Shown: one piece after another, positions 17,443-25,868 of the stretch
How the letters are laid out: every line of letters begins with the position of its first letter
Numbering within the stretch: position 1 is the stretch's first letter
DNA from: Flavobacteriales bacterium UBA3376
GTDB lineage: Bacteria > Bacteroidota > Bacteroidia > Flavobacteriales > Weeksellaceae
Length of the DNA: 64,000 bases
Reading direction: 5' to 3'
Assembly (NCBI GenBank): GCA_002359055.1
Contig: DEQC01000030.1
Span: 1-64,000, forward strand
Position numbers and translations under genes: made by a program
The notes under the pieces: model-generated
What the model was told of the DNA's origin: nothing
Seen by the model: only the letters and a program-made list of their open reading frames with translations
Databases searched by the model: none

Positions 17443-18792
17443 CTAATCTAATGAAATTAACTCGATGTATTTTTCTGAAAATAAAAATCCTTTGATAATG
17501 GATTCAATTACGATGTCGCTTTCCAATTTGATCATTCGTTCTTTTATGCGTTTTTGCGAATTGATTTGATGATGAAAATCGAAATATCCATAACCTTCAC
17601 ATCGACCATTATTGACCCATACAAAAGCTTTTTCTAAACGATTTCTGCCGGGTTGTATCATCAAAAAGTTTCTGTCTTCTATATTAATTCTCTCCAATAG
17701 TTTATCGACCCTTTCATTGTAACTTTCAGTTGATTCAATTCCCTCACATGCTCCAAAACATTCGTTCACTTCAAAGCTCAAACAAACTTTATCATCTGGA
17801 CTTTGTTCGTTTAACTTCGGGCAAAGGTCAAATTCTTCGATGATCAATGAAAGTACATTTTTTGCAACTCTCAGATTTTCAAATCGCATGATGGGTTCTT
17901 CAGTGGTTTTGTCATGAGGTTTGATTCTCAGTGTTTTATAACCATTTTCTTCTCCCAAGTACAAAGCATTTCTATAGTTCAAAGTCTTTGCGTTGAACTT
18001 TGGTTTGAGTTGTCTAATTTCGTTGATTTCTTTAAGTCTGGAAATCAATTCACTACCGGTAATTTCGTATTTTACACTCTTAAAGTTCAATCGAATTTTA
18101 TTGGCTAAACCGGTTTTGCTGGTCAATAATTTTCGGACGCCTTGAGCTATGTTCATGACTCTTGATAGATAAATTACTTCATTTTCTTCATTGAGAAAAT
18201 AATACAATCCAATTCTGTTCGGTAAGTCTTTGTAATAAGAAAAATATTTTTTGCTCGTTATTTTTGGTTCGACTATGAATTTAGAAATGTTTTTATCAGA
18301 ATCTTTGGCCAATAAAAGTTTGAACAATTCGATGGTCGCTCTTGCATCGCCCGCAGCTCTGTGCCTATCTGACACTGGTATGCCCAATTCTTTGCTCAAT
18401 CTCCCTAAAGAATAAGAAGTAGCATCAGGAAAATATTTTTCGCTCAAAGGAACAGTATCTATAGTCTCTCTATAGTAGGTATAACCCAACTTTTTGAACT
18501 CTTGTCTGAGCATTCTATAATCAAAATCGATATTATGTCCGACCAAAATAGTTCCTTCAGTAATTTCAATGATGCGTTTGGCCAACTCATGAAATTTAGG
18601 TGCAGTTCTGACCATTTTGTCTGTAATTTGAGTCAACTTTTGTACATAAGGATCTATTTTTCGATCGGGTGAAACCAATGAAATCATTTGGTCAACTACA
18701 GTTTCTCCATCGAATTTATAAATAGCGATTTCTATTATATCTTCTTCTCCTCTTTTGCCTCCTGTAGCTTCTATGTCTAATACTGCGTACAT
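17443..18792 (-). CDS. DEDDh exonuclease fused to a GIY-YIG/UvrC-like domain
   Basis: A 449-residue fusion. Residues 1-160 form a DnaQ-type 3'-5' exonuclease with all DEDDh residues: D6 and E8 in LDIEATG, D89 in GHNID, H144 and D149 in HRAAGDAR. Residues about 185-275 resemble the GIY-YIG nuclease domain of UvrC/Cho, but the signature reads GLY (195-197) and YLS (208-210), and R220 may be the conserved arginine. The remainder carries several cysteines (CPKLN, CLSFEVNECFGACEG). Such fusions are known in Bacteroidota and are annotated as DNA polymerase III epsilon-like proteins. A repair role is likely but the substrate is unknown. Confidence 0.85.
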   Translation of the reverse strand: MYAVLDIEATGGKRGEEDIIEIAIYKFDGETVVDQMISLVSPDRKIDPYVQKLTQITDKMVRTAPKFHELAKRIIEITEGTILVGHNIDFDYRMLRQEFKKLGYTYYRETIDTVPLSEKYFPDATSYSLGRLSKELGIPVSDRHRAAGDARATIELFKLLLAKDSDKNISKFIVEPKITSKKYFSYYKDLPNRIGLYYFLNEENEVIYLSRVMNIAQGVRKLLTSKTGLANKIRLNFKSVKYEITGSELISRLKEINEIRQLKPKFNAKTLNYRNALYLGEENGYKTLRIKPHDKTTEEPIMRFENLRVAKNVLSLIIEEFDLCPKLNEQSPDDKVCLSFEVNECFGACEGIESTESYNERVDKLLERINIEDRNFLMIQPGRNRLEKAFVWVNNGRCEGYGYFDFHHQINSQKRIKERMIKLESDIVIESIIKGFLFSEKYIELISLD

Positions 18793-18928
18793 TATTTATT
18801 TTAAAAATGTTTTTTTATGTTCATGTTTTTTGAGTTTAAATCGGTTGATGTGTAGTTTTTATTTCATTAAGATTACGATTCTAACTGCATTTAATTTTGG
18901 TCGATTATCTTTTATAAATGAAAAGTCA

Positions 18929-18936
18929 CAAATTTA
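18929..18936 (-). promoter_or_regulatory. -7 promoter box upstream of the exonuclease/GIY-YIG gene
   Basis: Minus-strand TAAATTTG matches TAnnTTTG. It sits 136 bases before the ATG at 18792, in a 205-base AT-rich gap where nothing else is recognisable. A long leader would follow if it is used. Confidence 0.35.
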
Positions 18937-18997
18937 AAAATTACTTTGAGTTTAAATAGTAAAAGGTTTTAGAATACTAATTTAATTGAAAGATGGC

Positions 18998-20026
18998 TCA
19001 TTCAGGTAATTTAAATTGTCCAACCACTGGATAGTGACCCGATAGTTTTACATCTCTCAAAACCTTGTAATCGATGGGCAATATTTCTTCTGAATGAAAT
19101 ATATAATCCAATCTCAAAGGAAATTTAAAATCGTGAAAACTCGTTCCAGAAGAACGGCCGATTTGATAATAAGCATCGTTTAGCAGATAGGAAATTTGTT
19201 GGTATTCATAAGAGTTCGGAACTGAATTTAAATCGCCTGCCAAAATCACTGGATGTTTAGAATTCAAAATATAAGGAACCAATTTTTTAATTTGTAATTC
19301 ATGCGTTAAAAATCCCCTGGTCAACTTATTCTTAAGAATTTTAGAATTGTTTTTAGCATTTTCTATGCTTTCCATACTTTCTTTGACCAATTTCTTTTCG
19401 ATAAACATACTTTCCAAATAAACATTGATAATCCTGATGGTATCATGTCCGATGTCGATATCAGCATATGCAGCTGTTCCTACATTTCCATTGCCTTCAC
19501 TGAGAATTCTTTGAAATTCAACGATTGGATATTTACTAAAAACTTGAATCAATCCATGTTTTTCATGAAAATATTCGCCTAAAATCGAATCCTTTAAATC
19601 CCTATGCAAATCATCTCTCCAATAAGCTTCTTGCAATAAAATTAAATCAGCATTTTCTTTTTTGAAAAAATCCACAAAACCATCTTTTCTAAAGTATTCT
19701 GCATTGAAACTGATCACTTTGAAATCGGCTTCTGTCTGCATTTTTTGACCGAAAAATTGATACGTTTTTGCCAAAGGAGGAAATAGTCCAATGGTGAGTA
19801 AAGCAAAGATAATTGCATAGAAAATTCGTCTTGAAAGCAGAATTAATACCAAAATAACATTGAACAATACGATGAATGGATAAAATATAGGAATGAATCC
19901 AAAATAAGGAAAGGTCGATGGCGCGATGTGTGGTGCTAAGTAAATACTATATGAAACAATAATAACCGTCAGATGCGATATAAAAAACACCGGATCAGCA
20001 CCCTTTAATTGGAAGATTTTTTTCAT
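18998..20026 (-). CDS. Endonuclease/exonuclease/phosphatase-family membrane protein
   Basis: A 342-residue protein with about three N-terminal membrane helices (roughly residues 12-32, 38-66 and 68-88) and a C-terminal EEP-fold domain. Active-site motifs are visible: LLQEAYW (Glu), AGDLNSVP (Asp/Asn), LDYIFHS and SGHYPV (catalytic His). EEP members hydrolyse phosphodiesters of nucleic acids or lipids; the target here is unknown. Its start overlaps the stop of the upstream rhomboid gene by four bases, making a translationally coupled mutL-rhomboid-rhomboid-EEP series. Confidence 0.87.
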   Translation of the reverse strand: MKKIFQLKGADPVFFISHLTVIIVSYSIYLAPHIAPSTFPYFGFIPIFYPFIVLFNVILVLILLSRRIFYAIIFALLTIGLFPPLAKTYQFFGQKMQTEADFKVISFNAEYFRKDGFVDFFKKENADLILLQEAYWRDDLHRDLKDSILGEYFHEKHGLIQVFSKYPIVEFQRILSEGNGNVGTAAYADIDIGHDTIRIINVYLESMFIEKKLVKESMESIENAKNNSKILKNKLTRGFLTHELQIKKLVPYILNSKHPVILAGDLNSVPNSYEYQQISYLLNDAYYQIGRSSGTSFHDFKFPLRLDYIFHSEEILPIDYKVLRDVKLSGHYPVVGQFKLPE

Positions 20027-20892
20027 TCTTTCCCTGCTTTGAATAAAAAGTCTTTTTCTTCTTTGGTTAAACTCTCATAACCAGAACGCGAGATTTTATC
20101 TAAAATTTCATCCACTTTCTTTTGTTTCGCATTTCTCATCGCATTGAACTCATAATCATCTCTCGGTGGAGTTTTTCGTCTTTCTTGATAAGTGTTTTTC
20201 GGTTTTCTAATCGGTTTGGATCGATAAAATATAGAGCGGATGATTTGACCCAAAAAGTCGTTTCCTTTTTCGAATTGTTTCATATAAAAATATCCAAAAG
20301 CAGCTCCACCCAAATGTGAAATATGTCCACCGACATTGTTGTCCGATAAAATCATCAGTACATCAAATGCCAACAATCCATAACCAATATGAATGAATTT
20401 TATGTCAAAGTTCAATAAAAACAATCGAATTTTTGTGTGCGGCAAATAAGTCATCATTGCAAAGAAAATCGAATAAACCGCTGCTGATGCTCCCAAAAGA
20501 CTGTTTCCATAGTTGAAAACATAAGAAAATCCCATGAAAGCTATGGCTCCGGATATACTTCCAAAAAGAAAAAATGTAAGGAAATTCTCTTTACGAAAAT
20601 ATCTTAAAAACATATTTCCAATGAAGTAAATCATCAGCATATTTAACGCCAAATGAAGCAAATCTCCATGAATGAAAGTATAAGTGATGATTCCCCAAGC
20701 TTGTCCTAAAAAGCCTTCCCAAGTTGCCTTAGCGACAAAGTAGTTTTGGATGTTGGGTAGGTTCAATAGTTTAGAAAAGAAGAAATTGAAAATCAGTGAG
20801 AATAAAAATATTCCCACACAAACGAAAATCAAACGAACATTTATCTCTCCCTGTTTATATTTAAATTTAATTTTTTCTATAAAATCAGTCAT
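20023..20892 (-). CDS. Rhomboid intramembrane serine protease (with polar C-terminal tail)
   Basis: A 289-residue rhomboid. Six hydrophobic segments lie in residues 20-200. The catalytic dyad is Ser136 in LGASAAVYS and His193 in GHISHLGG; the oxyanion region has HGDLLHLALNM (N84). A basic cytosolic tail of about 80 residues (RSKPIRKPKN, then a helical end) follows, as in other flavobacterial second rhomboids. It overlaps the upstream rhomboid gene by eight bases. Natural substrates are not known. Confidence 0.9.
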   Translation of the reverse strand: MTDFIEKIKFKYKQGEINVRLIFVCVGIFLFSLIFNFFFSKLLNLPNIQNYFVAKATWEGFLGQAWGIITYTFIHGDLLHLALNMLMIYFIGNMFLRYFRKENFLTFFLFGSISGAIAFMGFSYVFNYGNSLLGASAAVYSIFFAMMTYLPHTKIRLFLLNFDIKFIHIGYGLLAFDVLMILSDNNVGGHISHLGGAAFGYFYMKQFEKGNDFLGQIIRSIFYRSKPIRKPKNTYQERRKTPPRDDYEFNAMRNAKQKKVDEILDKISRSGYESLTKEEKDFLFKAGKE

Positions 20893-21649
20893 AATAATTT
20901 CCTCTATGTAAATTTCTCTTCCATCTTCTGATCAAAATAAATCCAATAATCGCACCACCTATATGTGCAAAATGCGCCACTGGATTCCATGCGTAATCTT
21001 GAATCGCCATGAAAAATTCGAGTGCAATCAAGGCGGGAATAAAGTATTTAGCTTTTATTGGAATCGGTAAAAATATCAATGCCAATCTCGCATTCGGATA
21101 CAACATTCCAAAGGCTACGAGAATTCCATAAATCGCTCCTGAAGCTCCGACCATTGGAGTGATATAATATCGTGCCAATGTTTTCACTTCTTCTGAAGAA
21201 TTAGGTAACTCAAAACTATAGTTTGGTGAGCCCGACAATTTGAGGGTTTGTAAAAACGAATCCGGCTCAACGCCCATAGCGACTACAGCAGTTTTAAGCT
21301 CTTCGATTTGTAAATAATTGGTGAAATTAAACAATGCAAATGAACCCAAGCCTGCCACGAAATAAAGAATCAAAAATCGCTTCGATCCAAGTGTATGTTC
21401 AACAGTCGATCCAAACATCCACAACGCAAACATATTGAATAAAATATGCGAAATATTTGGAAAAGGAGCATGCATAAACATATGGGTGATGATTTGCCAA
21501 GGTTTAAAATTGACAGATTCAGGATAGAATGCACCCAAAGTATGCGCCAAAGCAATTCCTCTTTCACCAAAAACATAAGAAGCCAAAAAGAATAATCCAT
21601 TGATGATTAGTAAGTTTTTGGTAACGTTGGGAATGGATTGTCTAAACAT
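20885..21649 (-). CDS. Rhomboid intramembrane serine protease
   Basis: A 254-residue rhomboid protease with six membrane segments. The catalytic Ser170 is in VGASGAIYG and His229 in AHFAHIGGA; the N-terminal HMFMH...HILFNM block forms the oxyanion site. A periplasmic insert of about 60 residues (roughly 112-165) separates helices three and four and is longer than in the neighbouring paralogue. The gene begins four bases after the mutL stop and overlaps the next rhomboid gene by eight bases. Confidence 0.92.
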   Translation of the reverse strand: MFRQSIPNVTKNLLIINGLFFLASYVFGERGIALAHTLGAFYPESVNFKPWQIITHMFMHAPFPNISHILFNMFALWMFGSTVEHTLGSKRFLILYFVAGLGSFALFNFTNYLQIEELKTAVVAMGVEPDSFLQTLKLSGSPNYSFELPNSSEEVKTLARYYITPMVGASGAIYGILVAFGMLYPNARLALIFLPIPIKAKYFIPALIALEFFMAIQDYAWNPVAHFAHIGGAIIGFILIRRWKRNLHRGNYYD

Positions 21650-21653
21650 AAAA

Positions 21654-23438
21654 TTAATTTAATTTTTTAAAAATTTCATTTTCTGAAACCTGCACGAAAA
21701 CAGGTTTTCCGTAAGGCGAAAAGTTTGGTTCTTTCAGTTGTAACAATTGCTGTGCCAAATACTTCGCTTGTTCAGGTAGCAAAGAAACCCCCTTTTTAAT
21801 TGCTGTATTTTTGGCGATGATTTTTGAGATTTCAACATTGAAATCGATTTGCCCATGCAGGTCGAGTTCTTTCAAAAAATCCGAAAAAATCCCTTCTGTA
21901 TTTTCAACTTGAACATCGGTCGGTAACGCATTGACTTGAAAATTATCCTCTTTAAATTCTACATCGAATCCAAAGTTTACCAAGTCGATTTCAATTGACT
22001 TCAGTTGACTAATTTCCGTTGGATTGGATTGAATTTCGACGGGAAACAATAGTTTTTGACTGAGTGCATTGCCCCTACTCTGTTTTTTGAGTTTATGAAA
22101 CAAAACCAATTGATGTGCACGGTTTTGGTCGATGATCAAAAGTTCTCCCTTGAATTCTGTGATCAAGTATTTGTTTTGCCATTGAATCACTTTCACATCC
22201 AAAACTTCAGATGTTTCATCTGTTGAAATTGTAGTCTGAGTGGGTTGTTCAACTTCAAATTCTCTGATGGATTTATACAGATTTTCTACAGGTTTGATAG
22301 AATGCGGTTGAGGCTTAACATCAAATGGGTTGAAGTTTCTATCGACCTGAATTTCAGGAGTTTTAATCGGATGATTTGCTTGTCGTGTGGGCGCCAAAGA
22401 ATACTCTGGATCCAAATCGAAATCGATGGATGGTGCAATGTTGAATTGACCTAATGAATGTTTTACCGCTGATCTCAACATAGCAAAAATCGCATATTCA
22501 TCTTCAAATTTAATTTCAGTTTTTGTCGGATGAATATTGATATCGATTTTACTGGGATCGATTTCCAAATACAAAAAATAACTCGGAATGTATTGATTGG
22601 GCAACAAATCTTCAAAAGCTTCCATGATGGCTTTGTGAAGGTATGGACTTCGTATAAATCTTTGGTTGACAAAGAAATATTGTTCACCTCTTTGTTTTTT
22701 TGCACTTTCAGGTTTTCCTACAAATCCAGAAATTTTCACCAATTCTGTGTCTTCTGAAATCGGCACCAATTGGGTTTCAATTTTCCTTCCAAAAACCTGA
22801 ATGATTCTTTGTTTTAAATTGCCGGCTTTCAGCACATAAACTTCGGCATCATTGTGTATCATTCGGAAGTTGATTTGCTCATGAGCAAGTGCAACTCTTA
22901 ACAATTCTTCTTGTATATGCTTGAGTTCAACTTGATTGGATTTAAGGAAATTTCTTCTGGCAGGTACATTGTAAAACAAATTTTTGACTGCAATCGAAGT
23001 ACCTATTGTACTTGCTGCAGGCATTTGGTCTCTTACGGCTCCACCTTCGATGATGAGTCGATTGCCTAAATCTTCATCTTTTTTTCTACTGAGCGCATCG
23101 ACTTGAGCAACTGCAGCAATGGATGGTAATGCTTCTCCTCTAAAACCTTTGGTTTGAATGTTAAAAATATCGGCAGTGGTTTGAATCTTTGATGTGGCGT
23201 GTCTTTCGAAAGCCATTCGCAAATCAGTAATGCTCATCCCTTTGCCATTATCGACCACTTGGATCAAGGTCCTACCTGCATCTTTTACGATTAAGTCTAT
23301 TTCTGTTGCTCCCGCATCTACCGCGTTTTCAATCAATTCTTTTACCACAGAAGCCGGTCTTTGTACCACTTCGCCAGCAGCGATTTGGTTGGCCACATGA
23401 TCGGGCAAAAGTTGTATTACATCACTCGTAGAAATCAT
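21654..23438 (-). CDS. mutL: DNA mismatch repair protein MutL
   Basis: A 594-residue MutL. The N-terminal GHKL ATPase is complete: E34/N38 in KELIENAVDAG, VVDNGKGM, and GFRGEALPS. A transducer domain follows to about residue 330, then a linker rich in Pro/Gln, then the dimerisation domain. In latent-endonuclease MutL proteins the C-terminal domain has DQHA(x)2E and a CPHGRP motif. Here these read DQNRAHQ (437-443) and SPYGKP (574-579), so nicking activity is doubtful. First gene of the rhomboid-EEP series. A -7 box lies six bases before the ATG. Confidence 0.95.
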   Translation of the reverse strand: MISTSDVIQLLPDHVANQIAAGEVVQRPASVVKELIENAVDAGATEIDLIVKDAGRTLIQVVDNGKGMSITDLRMAFERHATSKIQTTADIFNIQTKGFRGEALPSIAAVAQVDALSRKKDEDLGNRLIIEGGAVRDQMPAASTIGTSIAVKNLFYNVPARRNFLKSNQVELKHIQEELLRVALAHEQINFRMIHNDAEVYVLKAGNLKQRIIQVFGRKIETQLVPISEDTELVKISGFVGKPESAKKQRGEQYFFVNQRFIRSPYLHKAIMEAFEDLLPNQYIPSYFLYLEIDPSKIDINIHPTKTEIKFEDEYAIFAMLRSAVKHSLGQFNIAPSIDFDLDPEYSLAPTRQANHPIKTPEIQVDRNFNPFDVKPQPHSIKPVENLYKSIREFEVEQPTQTTISTDETSEVLDVKVIQWQNKYLITEFKGELLIIDQNRAHQLVLFHKLKKQSRGNALSQKLLFPVEIQSNPTEISQLKSIEIDLVNFGFDVEFKEDNFQVNALPTDVQVENTEGIFSDFLKELDLHGQIDFNVEISKIIAKNTAIKKGVSLLPEQAKYLAQQLLQLKEPNFSPYGKPVFVQVSENEIFKKLN

Positions 23439-23444
23439 AGCCTA

Positions 23445-23452
23445 CAAAGTTA
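23445..23452 (-). promoter_or_regulatory. -7 promoter box before mutL
   Basis: Minus-strand TAACTTTG matches TAnnTTTG, with six bases (TAGGCT) before the mutL ATG. A transcription start at or next to the start codon is expected. Confidence 0.5.
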
Positions 23453-23569
23453 CGAATCCAATTTCGAAATTTAAAATAGGGTTTGCTTTAGTTCGTTTCA
23501 ATAAACTATTATTCGATTGAAAATCAATGAAATTTTCAATGTGTAAAGTTTATAATGGGTGAATTAAGA

Positions 23570-24058
23570 TTATAATTTGTTTTTTAAATCAGCCATCATC
23601 ACTGCAGCAACTGCAGCTTCTATTCCTTTGTTTCCATGCTTTCCACCTGACCTGTCCAAGGATTGCTGCTCATTGTCATCGGTCAAAACACAAAAGATAA
23701 CAGGAATATCCTGGCTTAGATTTAAATCTTTAATGCCTTGAGTCACTCCTTCACATACATAATCGAAATGCGAAGTTTCACCGCGAATCACACTTCCTAT
23801 TGCAATGATCGCATTGAATTCACCTTTTTTGCAAAGCTGAGAAGAGCCGTAAATCAATTCAAAACTTCCTGGCACTTCGTAACTCAAAATATTTTCCTTC
23901 TTAGCTCCTAAGTCAATTAAAGTATCAATAGCGCCTTTTTGTAGGTTGTGAGTGATGTGATCATTCCATTGTGAAACAACAATGCCGAAACGATAAGCTT
24001 CGGCATTGGGTAAATTATTTTTATCGTATGCTGATAAATTTTTATTTTCAGTTGCCAC
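23570..24058 (-). CDS. ribH: 6,7-dimethyl-8-ribityllumazine synthase
   Basis: A 162-residue lumazine synthase, the penultimate enzyme of riboflavin synthesis, which condenses 5-amino-6-ribitylaminouracil with dihydroxybutanone phosphate. Conserved segments are YRFGIVVSQWNDHIT, YEVPGSFEL, AIGSVIRGETSHFDYV and a GVTQGI helix; H in TSHFD is the catalytic histidine. Length is normal. It overlaps the upstream TPR gene by 11 bases. No FMN riboswitch precedes it, and the other rib genes are not in the window. Confidence 0.95.
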   Translation of the reverse strand: MATENKNLSAYDKNNLPNAEAYRFGIVVSQWNDHITHNLQKGAIDTLIDLGAKKENILSYEVPGSFELIYGSSQLCKKGEFNAIIAIGSVIRGETSHFDYVCEGVTQGIKDLNLSQDIPVIFCVLTDDNEQQSLDRSGGKHGNKGIEAAVAAVMMADLKNKL

Positions 24059-24749
24059 TTGTAACGTATTTTAATTTTTCAATGTATTTGTTGACTTCAT
24101 CATTTACATTTGGATATTTGTCAGCCAATGCTTGGAAGTAAGTCAATGCTTTTTCATTTTCACCTAAATACATCGCCAATTTTCCAGCTTTTGTATAATA
24201 AAGGTTTTGAATCATTTCATTGTTGGTTCTTTCAGCTGCTTTCACATAATAAGACAGAGCTTCTTTTTCTTTTCCAGATTCAACCAAAGCATTTCCAATC
24301 ATACCATTTTTTTGTGCATCTAAAATTTCATCTTTGGTTTTGAATTTTTCAAAAGAAGAAACAGCTGAAGCGTAATCACCTAATAGATAATAAGCTTTTC
24401 CGGCTTTATAAAGCGCTTGATTGGCAGTTGCAGTTCCACTGTATTTATCGATGATTTGTTCATAACCTTGGAAACTTCCTGGGCTTCCTTTCAATGCCAA
24501 AACAATTGAATCTTGTTGGAAATATTCGTCTGCCTGAATCATTTCGATCATCGCTTTCTCTGATTTAGGTTCAATTACAGTTTTTAAATAAACGAAATAT
24601 CCAATTGCCAGCAATGCTAAACCAGCAAATACTCCTACAATTACTTTTGAATACTTTTCGAAAAAGTTTTCCGCTTTGTACGCCGTTTCGTTTAAACTAT
24701 CTATTACTTTTTCAGTAGTATATACTTGTTTCTTTTTGCTTTTCGCCAT
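24048..24749 (-). CDS. Membrane-anchored tetratricopeptide protein
   Basis: A 233-residue protein with a short basic cytosolic start (AKSKKKQ), one membrane helix at about residues 36-54 (VIVGVFAGLALLAIGYFVYL) and a periplasmic helical region containing TPR-like repeats (about 100-215; ALYKAGKAYYLLGDYASAVSSFEKF and following). It resembles YfgM/BamD-like scaffold proteins and is regularly found upstream of ribH in Flavobacteriia. The two genes overlap by 11 bases. A scaffold role at the membrane is an inference. Confidence 0.85.
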   Translation of the reverse strand: MAKSKKKQVYTTEKVIDSLNETAYKAENFFEKYSKVIVGVFAGLALLAIGYFVYLKTVIEPKSEKAMIEMIQADEYFQQDSIVLALKGSPGSFQGYEQIIDKYSGTATANQALYKAGKAYYLLGDYASAVSSFEKFKTKDEILDAQKNGMIGNALVESGKEKEALSYYVKAAERTNNEMIQNLYYTKAGKLAMYLGENEKALTYFQALADKYPNVNDEVNKYIEKLKYVTSGN

Positions 24750-24770
24750 TTTGATTGAATTTCAAGTCTG

Positions 24771-24778
24771 CAAAAATA
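24771..24778 (-). promoter_or_regulatory. -7 promoter box of the TPR-ribH operon
   Basis: Minus-strand TATTTTTG matches TAnnTTTG and lies 21 bases before the ATG at 24749, implying a leader of about 15 bases. Confidence 0.5.
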
Positions 24779-24873
24779 TAAAATTAGTCCATTCTGTACA
24801 AGTTTTGTGAGAATTTCATAAAGACTGTTTATTTTTTATTAAATATTCATTTGCTTTCAAAGCAATTTGATAG

Positions 24874-25275
24874 TCAAATATTTATTTTCAAATATTCATA
24901 CTTTATCTGGAAGCATGCCTTTCCAAGTTAAAAGTGGAAGAGTGGAAAAATGAAACAGCAGTTTATTACTGGTTTGGTGACTCTGTTTTTGGTTTAAATG
25001 AAGTTATGTTAAAGCTGATAACTCCACTTCTTAAATCACCAATATTTATAACTTTTTTTACATGGGGAGTCATTGCTCTTGAGCTTATGTTGGCATTGTC
25101 TATTTTTGGAGTAAAGAATAAAAAACTTAGTTTTACATTTGTGATTATAGGTGTTTTGCTACATCTGTCATTCGCTATTTGTTTTGGATTAATCAGCTTT
25201 TTCTTGGCCATGTCGGGAGCACTTATTTTATATCTTTTAGCAATTAATTATAATTTTAAATTAAAGTTTATATGA
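24874..25275 (+). pseudogene. C-terminal remnant of an HTTM/SdpB-like membrane protein
   Basis: The frame is open from just after TGA-TAG (24868-24873) but has no ATG near its start; the first usable start is GTG at 24934. The translation before that GTG already looks coding (YFQIFILYLEACLSKLKV) and runs into EEWKNETAVYYWF, then three hydrophobic helices. This matches the C-terminal half of HTTM-type or SdpB-like polytopic proteins of about 300 residues, from memory of the family pattern. The N-terminal half is missing and no other frame upstream supplies it. It overlaps the PH-domain gene start by four bases (ATGA). A shorter functional protein from GTG 24934 is possible. Confidence 0.5.
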
Positions 25276-25772
25276 AGACAATGTGTTTTAAATCCAATAT
25301 GGATGTTAAGGTTAGAGTTTTAACTTATACTATTTGTATGATATTGGTTTTGGTGTCAATTTCCTTATTTGTCTTGTTTTTGAGATCAGAAGGTGATATT
25401 TATACAAGATTTTCATTTTTGCTCATCGCTTTTTTATTGACAGGAACTGCCTTTTACTTTTATATTCAGAGAGTTCGTGAGATAGTGTATATAGCTGATG
25501 ATAAATTAATTCTCAAAAAATCTTTCTCATCTGTCACCATTCCAGTTGGAGAGATTACTTCCATTAGAAAGGTTAATTATAACTCAATTCCTATGACATT
25601 TGGAAGTAAAGGGTTTTTTGGGTTTATTGGTTCTACAATGGATGATTACGTCTCAAATGTTTCCAATACTTCTGAAATGTTGGCGATAGAGACGAAGAGT
25701 AAGAAGTACTTGTTAAGTTGTCAAAGTAGCACTGAATTAGTGTCGATTATGAATAATGAAACCAAAACATAA
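25272..25772 (+). CDS. PH-domain-like membrane protein
   Basis: A 166-residue protein with two N-terminal membrane helices (about residues 14-34 and 44-64) followed by a soluble domain that looks like a bacterial PH domain (IVYIADDKLILKKSFSSVTIPVGEITSIRKV, typical of the YdbS/bPH type). It shares an ATGA overlap with the truncated HTTM/SdpB-like frame, so the two were probably one operon. The pair interrupts an otherwise housekeeping neighbourhood and its codon use looks more AT-rich than its neighbours (not measured). Function unknown. Confidence 0.65.
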   Translation: MKTMCFKSNMDVKVRVLTYTICMILVLVSISLFVLFLRSEGDIYTRFSFLLIAFLLTGTAFYFYIQRVREIVYIADDKLILKKSFSSVTIPVGEITSIRKVNYNSIPMTFGSKGFFGFIGSTMDDYVSNVSNTSEMLAIETKSKKYLLSCQSSTELVSIMNNETKT

Positions 25773-25780
25773 TAAAATAA

Positions 25781-25814
25781 TAAACAGTACAAATACGAAT
25801 ATCTGTACTGTTTA
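25781..25814. terminator. Intrinsic terminator between the PH-domain gene and the M16 operon
   Basis: An 11-bp perfect stem TAAACAGTACA / TGTACTGTTTA (25781-25791 with 25804-25814). On the minus strand it is followed by a T-rich run, so it should end the M16 peptidase operon; it may also act on the plus strand. Confidence 0.7.
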
Positions 25815-25868
25815 AAACAAAGTATTATTTGGTGTAATTTTCAGAACATTACATGTGTAAAATCTCAA

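Noticed and set aside
18793..18997. 205-base gap between the exonuclease fusion and the EEP gene
   Set aside because: AT-rich, one -7 box for the minus strand; no small gene or structured RNA recognised.
24059..24780. Possible FMN riboswitch for ribH
   Set aside because: The space upstream of ribH is occupied by the TPR gene, and the short leader before that gene is far too small for an RFN element.
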